Source of the DNA: Asterias rubens
Taxonomy: Eukaryota > Echinodermata > Asteroidea > Forcipulatida > Asteriidae
DNA: 64,000 bases
Direction: 5' to 3'
Assembly (NCBI RefSeq): GCF_902459465.1
Contig: NW_022985706.1
Span: 62,001 to 126,000, forward strand
Part shown: positions 35,201 to 47,137 of the stretch, piece by piece
Layout of the letters: every line of letters starts with the position of its first letter
Numbering within the stretch: position 1 is the first letter of the stretch
Translations under genes and position numbers: made by a program
Notes under the pieces: generated by a model
Seen by the model: the letters and a program-made list of their open reading frames with translations, nothing else
The model's database searches: none
What the model was told of the DNA's origin: nothing

Positions 35201-38200
35201 CTCCAAGAACTCTATTTCACCTTTGTGGGTTTTTTTTTTCTCCTTAATTTTCTTAGCTCATTGAAAATACGTCTCCTCCACGGCCTTACATTCCACAATG
35301 ATAAAATGCAGTGAAATAAGAAGAATTCACAAGACTTCTACGTGACTTTTACGTGATACTCGGCAATGTCCGTAATTCAGGATATAACGCCAAGGAAAAA
35401 AAACTAAATGTGCATGCGCAACGTGGGCGCCTCTAAATACAGTGCCACTTAAATGAATTTACAAGGTGCAAGTTAAAAGGGGTCCATAAAATATGGATTA
35501 CATGTGACTGCCACTACAACTTCCTTATGTTGGTGAGGATAAGGTGCTTCCAGGAAGGGTGTTCCACCAGGTGACTGCACGAGGAAAGAAGGAGTACTTA
35601 TAGAGCATGATACGGGAAACAATGGGTTGGTACTTATATGGGTGGTAAGATCTCAAGGATGACTATAACTTAGCAAGGGTCCAATGCTAAATTGTAGCAA
35701 GGTTGTAAAACTTTAAAGAATGTACCTCGTGTGAAAATACAAATACAATTCAAGTGTCCAAGGTATAGCTGGACAAAATGTTGACTTGGCCAAGGTATTT
35801 CAACTGGTATTTTGGCCAAGGTATTTTAACTGGTATTTTGGCCAGCGGACCACTGTTCCAATACACACTGATTATCGGTGGCTAATAATAATAGAAACGT
35901 ACGCCGTCACTCACACATAGTCTGAACATCTGACGTCACATCTCGAAGCTCGTGATTACGCAAGATATCTGCTGTTGGACCCACGTACGTTTACCTTTGA
36001 CCTCGTATCATATCACATGGCTTTCATGGTTTTTGAGATTCGCAGTTAAGTTCGACGTACATGTGTATACATTAAAGCCAATACCTGTAACAGGGGACCA
36101 GTCTAAAGCACACCTTACCGTGACATGCTCTGGAAGAACCGGTGCTGGCCGTTGAGTAGGCGTCTTTCGAGTCGTGTTATAAGACTTCTCAAGTGGGGAG
36201 CCCGACATTATCATGTTGGATGGTAAGACAAACTTCTGTGCTTGGAGACTACGTGGCACATCGACCATGCGGAAAGGCTTCCATAGTTCAGCCGTGTCTA
36301 AAAATGACCAAGAGTGAGAAGAAAAATATGGGCTACTTAAACAATGAGCAGCACGAAACTAGGAAGCTGTAAATGTTTTGAGCTGTTGAATATCTCATTG
36401 AATACGATGAATTTACCGATTTACCATTATTGACCATAGGCATGTACTCGGTAAGATAATAGAGATAGGACAAGAATAACTGCAGCTGTTGAGAGTAAAC
36501 ATTTTGATACAAGATTTCCTCTCGAAGTTATATGACTTGATTTCCACCTCAACATATTTGAATAGTAATTATTAGAAACCACTTTGAAATCGTTTCTCAG
36601 ATTTCTAATTATTTGTGTGTCCGTTCGCATATGCGGCTGTTGCTTGCTGTCACATCACTAAAAGCCACCTATCGCCTGATAAGCTTGGGGGCGGGAAGGT
36701 CAATGAGGGGCATAAGTTCACTAAAAAATCAAAGTCAACTTTGCTCAAAACAACCAAATTAATGTACTTTGTGTGGCTTATGTTTACGCAAGGTTAAAGG
36801 CAGTGGACACAATTGGTAATTAATCCTCAAAATAATTATTGGCATAAAACCTTACTTGGTGACGAGTAATGGGGAGAGGTTGATGGTTTAAAACATTGCG
36901 AGAAACGGCTCCCTCTGAAGTGCCATAGTTTTCGAGAAAGGTAATTTCCCACGAACTTGATTTCGAGACCTCAGATTAAGAACTTGAGGTCTCGAAATCA
37001 ACCATCTAATCGCACACAGCTTCGTGTGACAAGGGTTATTTTTTTTTCATTATTATCTCACAACTTCGATGGCCGCTTGAGCTAAAATTTTCACTGGTTT
37101 GTTATTTTATGCATATACATGTATTTAGATACATCAACTGTGGAGGCTAGTCTTTGACAGTTACCAATAGTGTCCAATGCCTTTAACGGTAGTAGCTCAA
37201 GCAGCCTGAAGTGCATTGTCGATAAACGAGCCGAACACACTGTCAGACCATGGAGTTTCCGTCCTCCATGGTGCAAACCAAAACTCCAAAACAAGACGTC
37301 ATCTGCAGTCATGGATAGTTTCTTGTGTAAAGTGTTGAATTAAAATGTGAGCACCCTTTTTTCCGCTATATCGTTACTTTGCGCAGGATGTTGTGTATTT
37401 ATTTCATTGTGTAAGCAACTAATGACATAGACATCCATGGGGCGTGTCCCACCCCCTAATAACAATAAATAATAATAATAATAAATCGAAGTCTTATATA
37501 GCACGTATCTACCAAACAAGGTACTCAAGGCGCTGAGTATAATATTCAAACTTTCAGAATGATAGGTTGCAGTGATTAATTTTGAAACCCAATTATTAAA
37601 GACACTGGACACTATTGGTAATTCTGGTCAAAGAGCAGTCTTCTAACTTGGTGTATCTCAACATGCATAAAATAACACACCTTAGCAAATTTGAGCTCAA
37701 TATTGGTCGTCAAAGTTGCGAGATAATAATGAAAGAAAAAACACCATTGTCACACGAAGTTGTTTGCGTTTATAGATGGTTGATTTCGAGACCCCATATT
37801 CTAAACCTGAGGTCTCGAAATCAAATTCGTGGAAAATTACTTATTTCTCGAAAACTATTTCACTTCAGAGGGAGCCGTTTCTCACAATGTTTTATACCAT
37901 CAACAGCTCCCCATTACTCATTACCAAGTAAGGTTTTATGCTAATAATTATTTTGAGTAATTACCAATGTCCACTGCCTTTAAGCACCTTATAAGGGTTT
38001 ACAATGTGCTACGGTGCATACAGCTGCCACGTGGTCTCCCCTTCAAGTCGCTTGGATAGCATCTCTACGAAGCTGTCAAAGCCACGACGACCTTGACGAA
38101 AGGCTACAACACCTCAAAAAACAAACCCCAAAGAACGTCATTAATTTCTATGCGAGACTGTGGTTTGGAGACCAATGGCCTTGGAGCGCTCCTTCCGCAA

Positions 38201-41200
38201 CCACACGGAGTAAGCCCAGCTCCCTCCATCTCCTTGTTTCTTTCTCTACGCGCCCAGACTCTCAGACTCTAGTCATTCACGCCCAGACCGAGACTGACAT
38301 AGACTTGTGGACAAGTCGTTAATGGTCTACCGCAGTGAGATAGTCAAGTTGTGGTGGTGCTCTCGCGAGAGCACTGCTCTCGCGCGAACTGCTGGTTGCC
38401 GACCTGCTCCCAATGGGACCGTGTCGTCAGTGAGAGCAGGGGGTCTCGCGAGGCCAGCAGTCTCGCGGGGCCAGCAATCTCGCTAGAATACCTCAGGAAT
38501 CGTGGGAGATTCGGAATAAAGTCGGAACGCTCTTGTGATTGCGACAGACATTTACCGACTTGTCCACAAGTCTAAGACCGAGAAGAGTCCCACAAGCATG
38601 GCCCGAGTTTGGCCCCGCGACCAGAAATGACCCCAACGACCTTCCTGCAAAGCCAGCTTCCTGCCAACAAAAGTGAGAGTGCATTGTGTCCTAACTTTAC
38701 ACCGATCTTTGTTTGGTGGAACGACCGTGGTAATGCACTGCGGAAATCGTAATGGGATTTGTGTCCTTATTTTGTGTTTATTTGTATATAATTAGTGAAC
38801 ATTTTAGTATAGCCACTTGGAACGACCTAGTCTAGGTTCCTAGACCATTGGTGTTGCGCGGTCACACACAACCAACGTTCCGATTATGCACGGCAAAAAC
38901 TGTACACCCGCTAGCGTTCGTTCATTACAAGCTGTACAGTTTTTGCCGTGCATAATCGGAACGTTTGTTGTGTCTGGACCACGCAACACCTGGTCTAGGA
39001 ACCTAGACTAGGAACGACCATACGACAGCCCAAAGTGATGATAATTATGCTATAAAATGCAGTATGAATAAAAACTCACTAGGTTGTGTTTGGAGGGGGA
39101 AAACAGCATAAATATTAATAATTACGGTGGTATGGTGGACACGTTCATAATATGACAAAATTAAGTTTGGGTAAATTTGTCTGTACACACCCAAACCAAA
39201 CAGTGAACCCATATGTGGTTATGTAAACAGACATATTCAATTTGTTTTACCCCAAAAGTTTAATCTGACAAGCGTTACTGCAGTAATGCTTCTCTAATTT
39301 TGGGTTTAAAGAATCAAAACGTTTCCAAAAACCCATAAGGTATAGTTTGCATGTACACCATCTTCTCAACCACTTCACAACGAACTGGTAAATCCAAGGC
39401 AACTTGTTCCACCATGACGTCATTTCTCGCTGAAACATCTGCTATTAGTTTCCGAGGACAAAATAATCTATACTTTAATTTGCTTGTTATAAACAATGCA
39501 TTTAAAGGCAGTGGACACTACTGGTAATATTGTCAAAGACTAGCCTTCACAGTTGGTGTATCTCCACATATGCATAAAATAACAAACATGTGAAAATTTG
39601 AGCTCAATCGGTCATCCAACTTGCGAGATAATAATGAAAGAAAAAACACCCTTGTCACACGAAGTTGTGTGCGTTTAGATGGTTGATTTCGATACCTCAA
39701 GTTCTAAATCTGAGGTCTCGAAATCAAATTCGTTGAAAGTTACTTCTTTCTCGAAAACTATGGCACTTCAGAGGGAGCCGTTGTTGACAATGTTTTATAC
39801 CGTCAACCTCTCCCCATTACTCGTCACCAAGAAAGGTTTTATGCTAATAAATATTTTGAGTAATTACCAATAGTGTCCACTGCCTTTAAGGAGGTGTAAT
39901 CATTAATTTAACATCCCTGTGGTGTACGTGGAGGGGGCAATTTCCTTCCTCGACGGGCGAGTGTTTTATTTCGTCTTTTTGTTTTACTCCACAGAAGGCA
40001 GCCCATGTTTTATTTCGTCTGCTGTCCTTTTGCTAGCATAAAAACCTACATTGTGTATTCCAACTTACGAACTTTTTTCCTTCGTGGATCGGACTAAACC
40101 GCTCCGGATTGTTGGCGATATATCTCAAAAACGCGACAAAATTTCGAGTTGAAAATTCATAGATTTGGGGGGTTGAACAAAGAATTGACTAGATTAGACT
40201 GGGATTCGAACCAACGATCTCCGGATTAACGTGCCGGTGCTCTACCAACTGAGCTATCTAGCCCTATATTGGCGGTGTCCCTATGTTGTCAATATCTTTG
40301 TTCGGGGTGCCGAAATTTGCATATAGGTTAGTTTTACCTCCATGGTCTATCTATAGTTATTGTAGATATTTTATATCCACATTTAAATTTAAATTATATA
40401 CAATCTATAAATTGTCTATATAACTATTGCAGACAAAGAAAAACGATCAAACGGATCCCAAAAACCAATTTGCTTTTATGACAATAACAGATTGGCCTAA
40501 GGAAACAGAATGGCGTTCACTTTGCCATTAAAGGTAGTGGACACTATTGGGAATTACTCAAAATAATTGTTGGCATAAAACCTTACTTGGTAACGAGTAA
40601 TGGGGAGAGGTTGATGGTATAAAACATTGTGAGAAACGGCTCCCTCTGAAGTGGAGTAGTTTTCGAGAAAGAAGTTATTTCCCACGAAGTTGATTTCGAG
40701 ACCTCAAGTTAAGAATTTGAGGTCTCGAAGCACACAACTTCGTGTGACAAGGGTGTTTTTTTCTTTCATAGTTATCTCGCAACTCCGACGACCAATCGAG
40801 CTCAAATTTTCACCGGTTTGTTATTTTATGCATATGTTGAGATACACCAAGTGAGAAGACTGATCTTTGACATTTACCAATAGTGTCCACTGGCTTTAAT
40901 GACAAAACCAGATAGCCTATCTATATAGGCACGTAAAGGGAACAAAAAATTGTCAACTGGAAGTCCTTAGAAATGCCTGGTATGGGCAGAGTATATCAAC
41001 AGTACAATGGTGTCAACTGCCGACTATACATGAACGTAAGCACTATTAATTTACACAAAGAGTTGTGAATTTCAACATCAATAAAGCTGAGTGATGATTC
41101 AAACCTCCGGCAGTGGACACTATTGGTAATTACTCAAAATAATTATTGGCATAAAACCTTTCTTGGTGACGAGTAATGGGGAGAGGTTGATGGTATAAAA

Positions 41201-41373
41201 CATTGTAAGAAACGGCCCCATCTGAAGTGCCATAGTTAGTGTTACAGTTGACCATGCTTACCTGCGTATTCGTCTATACGGCGTCTCCACAGAGTCGTCA
41301 CATCAACAATAATAAATAGGGCAATACTTAAGACAACGACCACACCGAGTGCCAGTTTCCGCCGTATCTTCAT
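32203..41373 (-). CDS. Carbohydrate sulfotransferase, CHST8-14 (HNK-1ST / chondroitin 4-O) type
   Basis: Three coding exons, 5' to 3': 41373-41262, 36297-36119 and 33114-32203, phases 1 and 0 agreeing, giving 400 residues, a normal size for this family. It is a predicted type II Golgi protein: a short basic N-terminus (MKIRRK), a membrane anchor at about residues 7-25 (LALGVVVVLSIALFIIV), a Pro/Thr-rich stem (exon 2), then the catalytic domain. The family transfers sulfate from PAPS to GalNAc or GlcA residues of glycans. PAPS-binding segments visible: 5'-phosphosulfate loop CRVLKVGSFSW at about 172-182 and 3'-phosphate motif VREPFARLLSGYRDK at about 229-243. Possible N-glycosylation sites: YNTT, NLS, NYT (twice). 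The usual Pro before the key Lys of the 5' loop is Leu. An acceptor-like site (gttttcag) 17 nt before the ATG suggests a 5' UTR exon further right. A GTATGG in the last exon could be a donor, but the frame ends where family members end. Confidence 0.92.
33290..33386. mobile_element. MITE family H, partial copy
   Basis: ggggactttcgggaa at left and gtctgctgccacctagcgtc plus ccaaaagtcccct at right; the left inner arm is missing. It lies in sulfotransferase intron 2, about 175 bp before exon 3. Confidence 0.8.
33480..33815. repeat. Repeat family I blocks
   Basis: Two related blocks: caaaggcaccaaggcatttt to ctaaagggcatggagg, and aaggcaaggactaaagcctt to gcatggagacaattgcc. They are separated by unrelated sequence in sulfotransferase intron 2. 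Confidence 0.6.
33820..34185. mobile_element. MITE family F copy
   Basis: Left ggaacacgttgccttggatc, right ccgatccaaggcaacgtgtt plus ccttt, an inverted repeat of well over 50 bp including ggtctttgaaaagcgtttgt. The central stem is tatgggagtcaaatttctga / ctcccat. In sulfotransferase intron 2. Confidence 0.9.
34428..34483. repeat. Perfect 23-bp-arm hairpin
   Basis: The left arm (34428-34450, gaaaactatctaaaaacatg...) is the exact complement of 34461-34483, with a 10-nt loop tttctaagga. It looks like the centre of a larger palindromic element in 34240-34610 (outer arms weak). Confidence 0.9.
35780..35845 (+). repeat. Short direct repeat ttggccaaggtatttcaact
   Basis: Two copies of about 28 bp (ttggccaaggtatttnaact plus ggtattttgg), in sulfotransferase intron 2 between the family F element and exon 2. 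The rest of 34620-35780 shows nothing I recognise. Confidence 0.8.
36794..37186. mobile_element. MITE family A copy
   Basis: TTAA at both ends (aggttaaaggcagtggacac, gtccaatgcctttaacgg). First of five copies in sulfotransferase intron 1 (36298-41261). Confidence 0.9.
37596..37983. mobile_element. MITE family A copy
   Basis: The left end reads ttaaagacactggacactat. The right end is shortened by a small deletion (ccaatgtccactgccttta). It runs directly into a gcaccttataagggtttaca block related to 21725-21780. Confidence 0.9.
37983..38130. repeat. Fragment related to the 3899-4137 inverted element
   Basis: Contains acgtggtctccccttcaagt and cgacgaccttgacgaaaggc, matching the right arm of that element, preceded by ccttataagggtttacaatg and tgctacggtgcatacag. 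Confidence 0.6.
38290..38585. mobile_element. MITE family J
   Basis: Terminal inverted repeat agacttgtggacaagtcg (38302-38319) and its complement cgacttgtccacaagtct. The interior is unusually rich in tctcgcgag-type CpG palindromes. In sulfotransferase intron 1. Confidence 0.8.
38822..39018. mobile_element. MITE family K, near-perfect palindrome
   Basis: Arms of about 85 bp. Left: cctagtctaggttcctagac, ccgattatgcacggcaaaaa, ctgtaca. Right: tgtacagtttttgccgtgca, taatcgg, gtctaggaacctagactagg. The loop is about 30 nt. Confidence 0.9.
39501..39889. mobile_element. MITE family A copy
   Basis: Full-length, TTAA at both ends. The central palindrome has one mismatch (gatacctcaa against gaggtctc). 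Confidence 0.9.
40170..40345 (-). repeat. tRNA-derived SINE
   Basis: On the minus strand 40264-40196 reads like a tRNA: gggctagatagctcagttgg with an intact A box, then a B box ggttcgaatcc (plus 40202-40212). The anticodon arm is degenerate: the expected T33 is C, and the triplet would be GTT. A family-specific tail (tattggcggtgtccctatgt, caatatctttgttcggggtg) follows on the plus-strand right side. Relatives: 54195-54345 and a fragment at 54995-55075. Confidence 0.75.
40528..40899. mobile_element. MITE family A copy
   Basis: The left end is ttaaaggtagtggacactat and the right end tgtccactggctttaat. One segment after the palindrome is deleted, joining ggtctcgaag to cacacaacttcg. Confidence 0.9.
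41108..41237. mobile_element. MITE family A, truncated copy at sulfotransferase exon 1
   Basis: Keeps only the left third (ggcagtggacactattggta to gaagtgccatagtt). The break lies about 24 nt from the exon 1 donor (exon edge 41262). Confidence 0.9.
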
Positions 41374-41518
41374 GACGATTCTTGTATAAACTGAAAACGA
41401 GAACCAAACGCCAAAAAAAATGTAATTATTGTTTTCAATTTTAAGAATGGTTACCAAACGTATACATGTACCTTCCCTTTACAGACACAGGAGTGAATTT
41501 CGCATACAAAATAAATAG

Positions 41519-41907
41519 TTAAAGACAGTGGACACTATTAGTAATTGTCAAAGACTAGTCTTCACAGTTGGTGTATCTTAACATGTGCATAAAATAACAA
41601 ACCTGTGAAAATTTGAGCTCAATCGGTCGTCGAAGTTGCAAGAAAAAAAATGAAAGACAAAAACACCCTTGTCACACAAAGTTGTGTGCTTTCTGATGCT
41701 TGATTTCGAGGCCTCAAATTCTAAACTTGAGGTCTCGAAATCAAATTCGTGGAAAATTACTTTCTTCTCGAAAACTATGGGACTTCAGAGGGAGCCGTTT
41801 CTCACAATGTTTTATACCATCAACCTCTCCCCATTATCTCGTTATCAAGAAAGGTTCTATGCTAATAATTATTTTGAGTAATTACCAATAGTGTCCACTG
41901 CCTTTAA
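41519..41907. mobile_element. MITE family A copy
   Basis: Full-length, TTAA at both ends. It lies about 145 bp upstream of the sulfotransferase ATG, inside its probable 5' UTR intron or promoter region. Confidence 0.9.
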
Positions 41908-42220
41908 CAGCATTATTTCGAAGTGAAAGTTGAAATGATTCTCAAAATGCTTTACTCTATCGAAAGCTGCTGTACTTTTAACATAGTAAGTTGGTTTGCC
42001 ATTAAATTTAATGGAGTGATTAACAAACGTGTAGTCCCTACTCACATAATGGCCTTTCTAATGAGAAATGGTCAGTTCTACGTCCCAGTATTGAATTTGA
42101 AATATCCCTTGCACTGTCTCTTTATTTATTATTAGGAGACTGTTACGATTATGCAAATGAGCCCCAAATGGAGTCTGCATACGTCCGCAATCGTAGTTTT
42201 GTTTTTATTGGATTAAGACT

Positions 42221-42994
42221 ATTAAAGGTAATGGACACTATTGGTAATTACTCAAAATAATTGTTAGCAAACTTGGTAACGAGCAATGGAGAACTGTTGA
42301 TAGTATAATTAAAACATTGTGATAAAACGGCTCCCTCTGAAGTTTTTGAGAAAGAGGTAAGGTAATTTTTCACAATTTAAGACTTCTCATCTGAAGCATT
42401 TTATTATGTATCTGAAAGCACACAAAGTAATGCAACAAGGGTGTTTTTTCCAAACCATTATTCTCTTGCAAATTCGATGACCAATTGAGTAAAACATACT
42501 AAGTGAGAATACTGGTCGTTGACAATCACCAATAGTCCAGTGCCTTTAAAGACACTGGACACCATGGTAAATTGTCAAAGACCAGTCTTCTCACTTGGTG
42601 GATCTCAACATATGCATAAAATAACAAACCTGTGAAAATAATATGAGCTCAATTGGGCGTCGAAGTTGCGAGATAATAACGAAAGAAAAAACACGAAGTT
42701 GTGTGCTTTCAGATGCTTGATTTCGAGATCTATGAATCTAATTCTGAGGTCTTGAAATCTAATTATTCAAAACACGAAGTTGTGTGCTTTCAAATGCTTG
42801 ATTTCGAGACCTATAAATCCAATTCTGAGGTCTCGAAATCTAATTCGTGGACATTTACTTCTTTTCGAAAGCTACGTCACTTCAGAGGGAGCCGTTTCTC
42901 ACAATGTTTTATTCTCTCCCCAGTACTTGTTAACAAGTAATGTTTTATGCTAATAATTGATTTGAGTAATTACCAATAGTGTCCACTGCCTTTA
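42221..42994. mobile_element. Two abutting MITE family A copies
   Basis: 42221-42547 is a variant lacking the gagacctc palindrome. 42545-42994 is a longer copy with an internal direct duplication of acgaagttgtgtgctttcaa with atgcttgatttcgaga. They share or touch at a single TTAA (gtgcctttaaagacactgga). Confidence 0.85.
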
Positions 42995-43922
42995 AGACTT
43001 TAACAAAGCAAACATCGCATCCCAGCAGGGGCTGTACTGTTTTGCAAGGTAGGCCTATCGCAAAATTAATCAGTTTAAAAATTGCAAGAAGAAAAACAAA
43101 AGAAAAAATTCTCAAGGCTAAAATAATACATTAGAGATTAGAGATCAAAATATAATCAAGGATATGTAATAATAATAATACTTAATAGCAAAAATAAAAT
43201 AACACAGGAAAAAAATAAGACCAAGCAGTAGAGTTATCGATTGAGTATTTGTATTATTAATAAACTAGGGAGTGAGTGCAGCTGTTTTTGTACTGCAACT
43301 TGTCCGGTATTATGGATTTGTAGGGAGGTTGTACTTTTGAGTTATTTCTCCACAAATTAACGACAACAAAACATACTTCATGTAAAGAGCCTTGAGATAT
43401 GTTGATATAATAAAACATTGTTTGATCGACCCCTCTTTAGGGTAATATAGCTTTAGAGAAATATATATATATTTTTTTAATCCGAGAAAGGCTTTAAAGA
43501 CCTTGCTTTGCATCTGAAAGAACACAATTCTTGGGGGGATCATGTTTTTTGTTTTGTTTTTTTCTTGAAACTTTGATGACCAACTGAGCCTCAGTTTTTA
43601 ACAGATTTGTAATTATTTATTCTTTAAGTTATTTGTGATATCCCTCTGAAATGTATTAGTTATGCCTATCTGGTAAACCTTCAAAAATAATATATGTATT
43701 AACGAACAAACAGATTACAGATTACATAACATTACATAAGAACAAATTTGACTTGCTGAAATTGTGCATGGATTTGTTTTAAACTATTTTTCTCTCGACT
43801 CACATACTCGAATTTTATAAGTCCAACAATGTTCACGGGTTTGTTAATTCATGTATATTAGTTGATGTTCACACAAACATGAACACTGTTTGTGACTATA
43901 TTTGTCGGCTCTGCCAATCCCG

Positions 43923-44282
43923 TTTAAAGGCAGTGGACACTATTGGTAATTACTCAAAATAATTATTAGCATAAAACCTTTCTTGATTAAGAGTATAGAA
44001 ACGGCTCCATCGTAAGTCCCATAGTTTTCGAGAATGAAGTAATTTTTCACGAATTTGATTTCGAGACCTCAGATTTAGAACTTGAGGTCTCAAAATCAAC
44101 CATCTAAACGCACACAACTTCGTGTGACAAGAGGTTTTTTCTTCTTTCATTATTATCTCGCAAGTTCGATGACCAATATTGAGCTCAAATTTTCACAGGT
44201 TTGTTATTTTATGCATATGTTGAGATACACCAACTGTGAAGGCTAGTCTTTGACAATTACCAATAGTGTCCACTGCCTTTAA
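43923..44282. mobile_element. MITE family A copy
   Basis: TTAA at both ends. A ~25-bp deletion removes the ggggagaggttgatgg part of the left arm. Confidence 0.9.
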
Positions 44283-47137
44283 TACATTTGGAAGTCCGAT
44301 GCGCTAGCAAATCATCCACTAGGTAGATGCTCCGTATTCCGACATGTTCCGACATCCATATTTCGTTCAAACTTGCTCTGTTCAAACATAGAGCAACAAT
44401 TTCAGGAAAAAAAAAAATCATGTAATTACTTTTAAAAACACACTGTGGTGGATGAAGACAATTTTCTTCATCCATGGTAAGGGTTTTAAAAACATCGGAA
44501 CAGGATGTTAAAACAGGGATATAGGGTGCATTGCCGAATCCTTGCCGAATACCACTTCTTCATTCATTACAAAATAAATTAGTATCAAACTTACTCAAAA
44601 TGAGATATTCCTTTCGGTATAAAAAAAAAAATGAGTGAAAGAGTGGTCACCGAGCGGCATGCAGGATACGGAAGTCCCAAGGCGTGTAACCTTACACCGC
44701 ATTAGTAGTTGACACCAACTGCCAACCATACAGATTGCATTAACTAGGCCTATTCACAACCCCAAAACACGGCGTCTCTCCATAAAGGAAAGGTTCGACA
44801 CACCACGGATGAAGAATGGTTCTGTCCATGTACTTCACCTTACTAACCTACCAGCAAAAGTCAACTTATCCACACAACGACGGCGTCAACGGTTGTTACA
44901 AAAAATAGCTGCAGAAACGGTATCTCCTCTCCATAAAATAAACTTTCTGGAAAACCAGAATTTTGAAAGACCGATTTGAGAGTTGGGTCAGTTTCACTCC
45001 ATTCTTGTATGGTCCTCCATGCTCTGTGGTAGTAGTAGCACCATTTACCGATTCAATACCGTCATCTACCAACTCCATACTAGTCTTAGTACAAGACGTT
45101 TCTCGTTTACCTTTCACGCACAGCGCGGAGCTATCGGCGAGCTGGATGAGCGGGTGTGCGTGTACCAAGACTAAATCCATCCATGCCACGTATCCATCGA
45201 TGCATTATATTGAGAAAGGAGTTCTCCTATGGGCGTGCGGAAGTGACATGGGGGACACGGGTGAGTGTGCCGTGACTGCACTAGGGCATTGAGTGCTGAA
45301 TTCACAGGAGGGTGTTCTCGGTTGGCGCTTTAAGTAATGCATTGTTGCCTACTGTAGCATCTAATCTGCACAGACTTATAGTGTATGATGTAGTAGACTT
45401 TGGTCGCAATGGAATTGATATGAACCAACCTTGCTCCAGATCTAGCTGCTCTTTGGAACCATGGAACAAACTTTCAATGAGGGGTAGACCATGGTATTTG
45501 AAAAAGCTTCGGAATAAGCTAAGTTATTTTTTAACTGAATACGACGATACCGTTACCCAATAGAAGTAGCAACAAACTTTTAAATCTTACACTACAAGTT
45601 ATAATATGGCTTTGCTCCTCCCATGTCTAAAACCTAAGAGGCATAATTAACATCACACAGACAGGGTATGTGTACCTCTTCCTCAAATGATGGTGAAGAC
45701 GATCAGAGCATGGTCGAAACGTCGAGTTGAAACAATTATTAAACGAATCCTTTTTAGAGATTACCATAATACATGGCGTTACCGCCAAACCATATTATCA
45801 ACTACGAAACGGTATAATTACAAGAATGCTGACCCCCCCCCCCCCCCCCCAGCTAAACAGCTAAAACAAAAAACAGTGGAGTATTTTGAAATTGATGGAG
45901 GTTTTATCCTCAACAAAAAAACAAAGAAAAGGCAAATGCTGAGTACATTTTTAACGGCATTAACATTTAAATCGGCCAACATATCAATGATGCTTAAACC
46001 CCACCCTTTTCGTAGCCTTTTATCAAAACATTCCTTGGCTTTGGACAACTTCATTGAGCCGCTCGATCCCAAGCGACTGGAAGGGGAGACCACGCACTTG
46101 GTTGTAATGGCCTATGGTAAAACATGCAGGCAGTGCCTGTGAATAATGATATCATTGTAGGCCAGTGTTGCCTAGCATTTTGGGATTAACAACTGGCTCA
46201 ATACAGTTTGGTATTGATCTAGTGGGACCTGTTACGTCATCATGTGGACCAGTCAACTTTTAGAGCTGGGACATAATTCCCATAGCATAATTCCCATAGC
46301 ATAGACCTCTTTTCCAAGAAGAGGTCTGGCCAGTGTGCAGAAATGTTGTTCACTAAATAAAAAACATTTTTTACATTATTTCGTCCCATACATTTTTTTC
46401 TTCCATAAGAACAACAGAGGGCGCTATGTAGCCTACTAAGAAGAGACAAATCTCTTGACAGCATCGAAACACGTTCGACAAATAAAGACTTTTTAAAAAG
46501 TATTCCAACCCATACAAAGTACAAACTATGCCACCAAAATTAATTGTCCATGTTTATTACACTAGAAAAATAATAATTTAAACATTGAATTACTCAAGTT
46601 TGATAGTAAATTCAAAAAGTATGGTTATACAATTATTTACACAAGTTAATTTCCGACAGACTACACCTTTGTTAATTACTCCCACCCCCCCCCAAAAAAA
46701 AAAAGAATGACCATTTAAACCTAATAAAAAGAGCACTGGAGAGCTGTTGATATTATACAATAATCCTAGAAAAGAAGCAATTAATCCTCTAATTGAGAAA
46801 TGTAGTTTTAAAGAAAGAAGTTATTTTCATCTCAAAATTTGACCAGTGAATGCTAAAGCCACCAATATTAAATCCTATTGATTGTTCAATGCAGATTTTG
46901 AATTCGTCGGGTGTGAAAGTGAATGTATTTTCGTTGAAATAAAAGGAAAACCTTTGTTTCAATAAACCCTAGTTTGAGTGGATTATAAAAAAATACGTTT
47001 TTAAACGCGTATTAATTAAATTAATGAATTTGTTTGCTGAAATTTGCCAGGAAAGCTATAGATCCATATTCTTATACAATGTTCGAGTTCTTCCACCTAT
47101 ACAATTAGAAAAAAACATTCAACAATTTGAACATCTC
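44283..47137. other. Interval without a supported gene
   Basis: Several open frames of 60-150 codons occur (for example 44963-45292 and 45687-46142 on plus) but show no splice context, domain or composition that supports coding. The second contains a poly-C tract (about 45833) and a gaagacgatcagagcatggt / tcgaaacgtcgag repeat remnant at 45690-45730. A fragment of the 3899 element lies at 46060-46110. Confidence 0.6.

Noticed and set aside
40196-40264. Functional tRNA gene on the minus strand
   Set aside because: A and B boxes are good, but the anticodon stem has a mismatch, T33 is missing, the acceptor ends do not pair well, and the family tail marks it as a SINE.
45687-46142. 151-codon plus-strand frame
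   Set aside because: It contains a poly-C run (polyproline), a hairpin-repeat remnant and part of the 3899-type element; an accidental frame.
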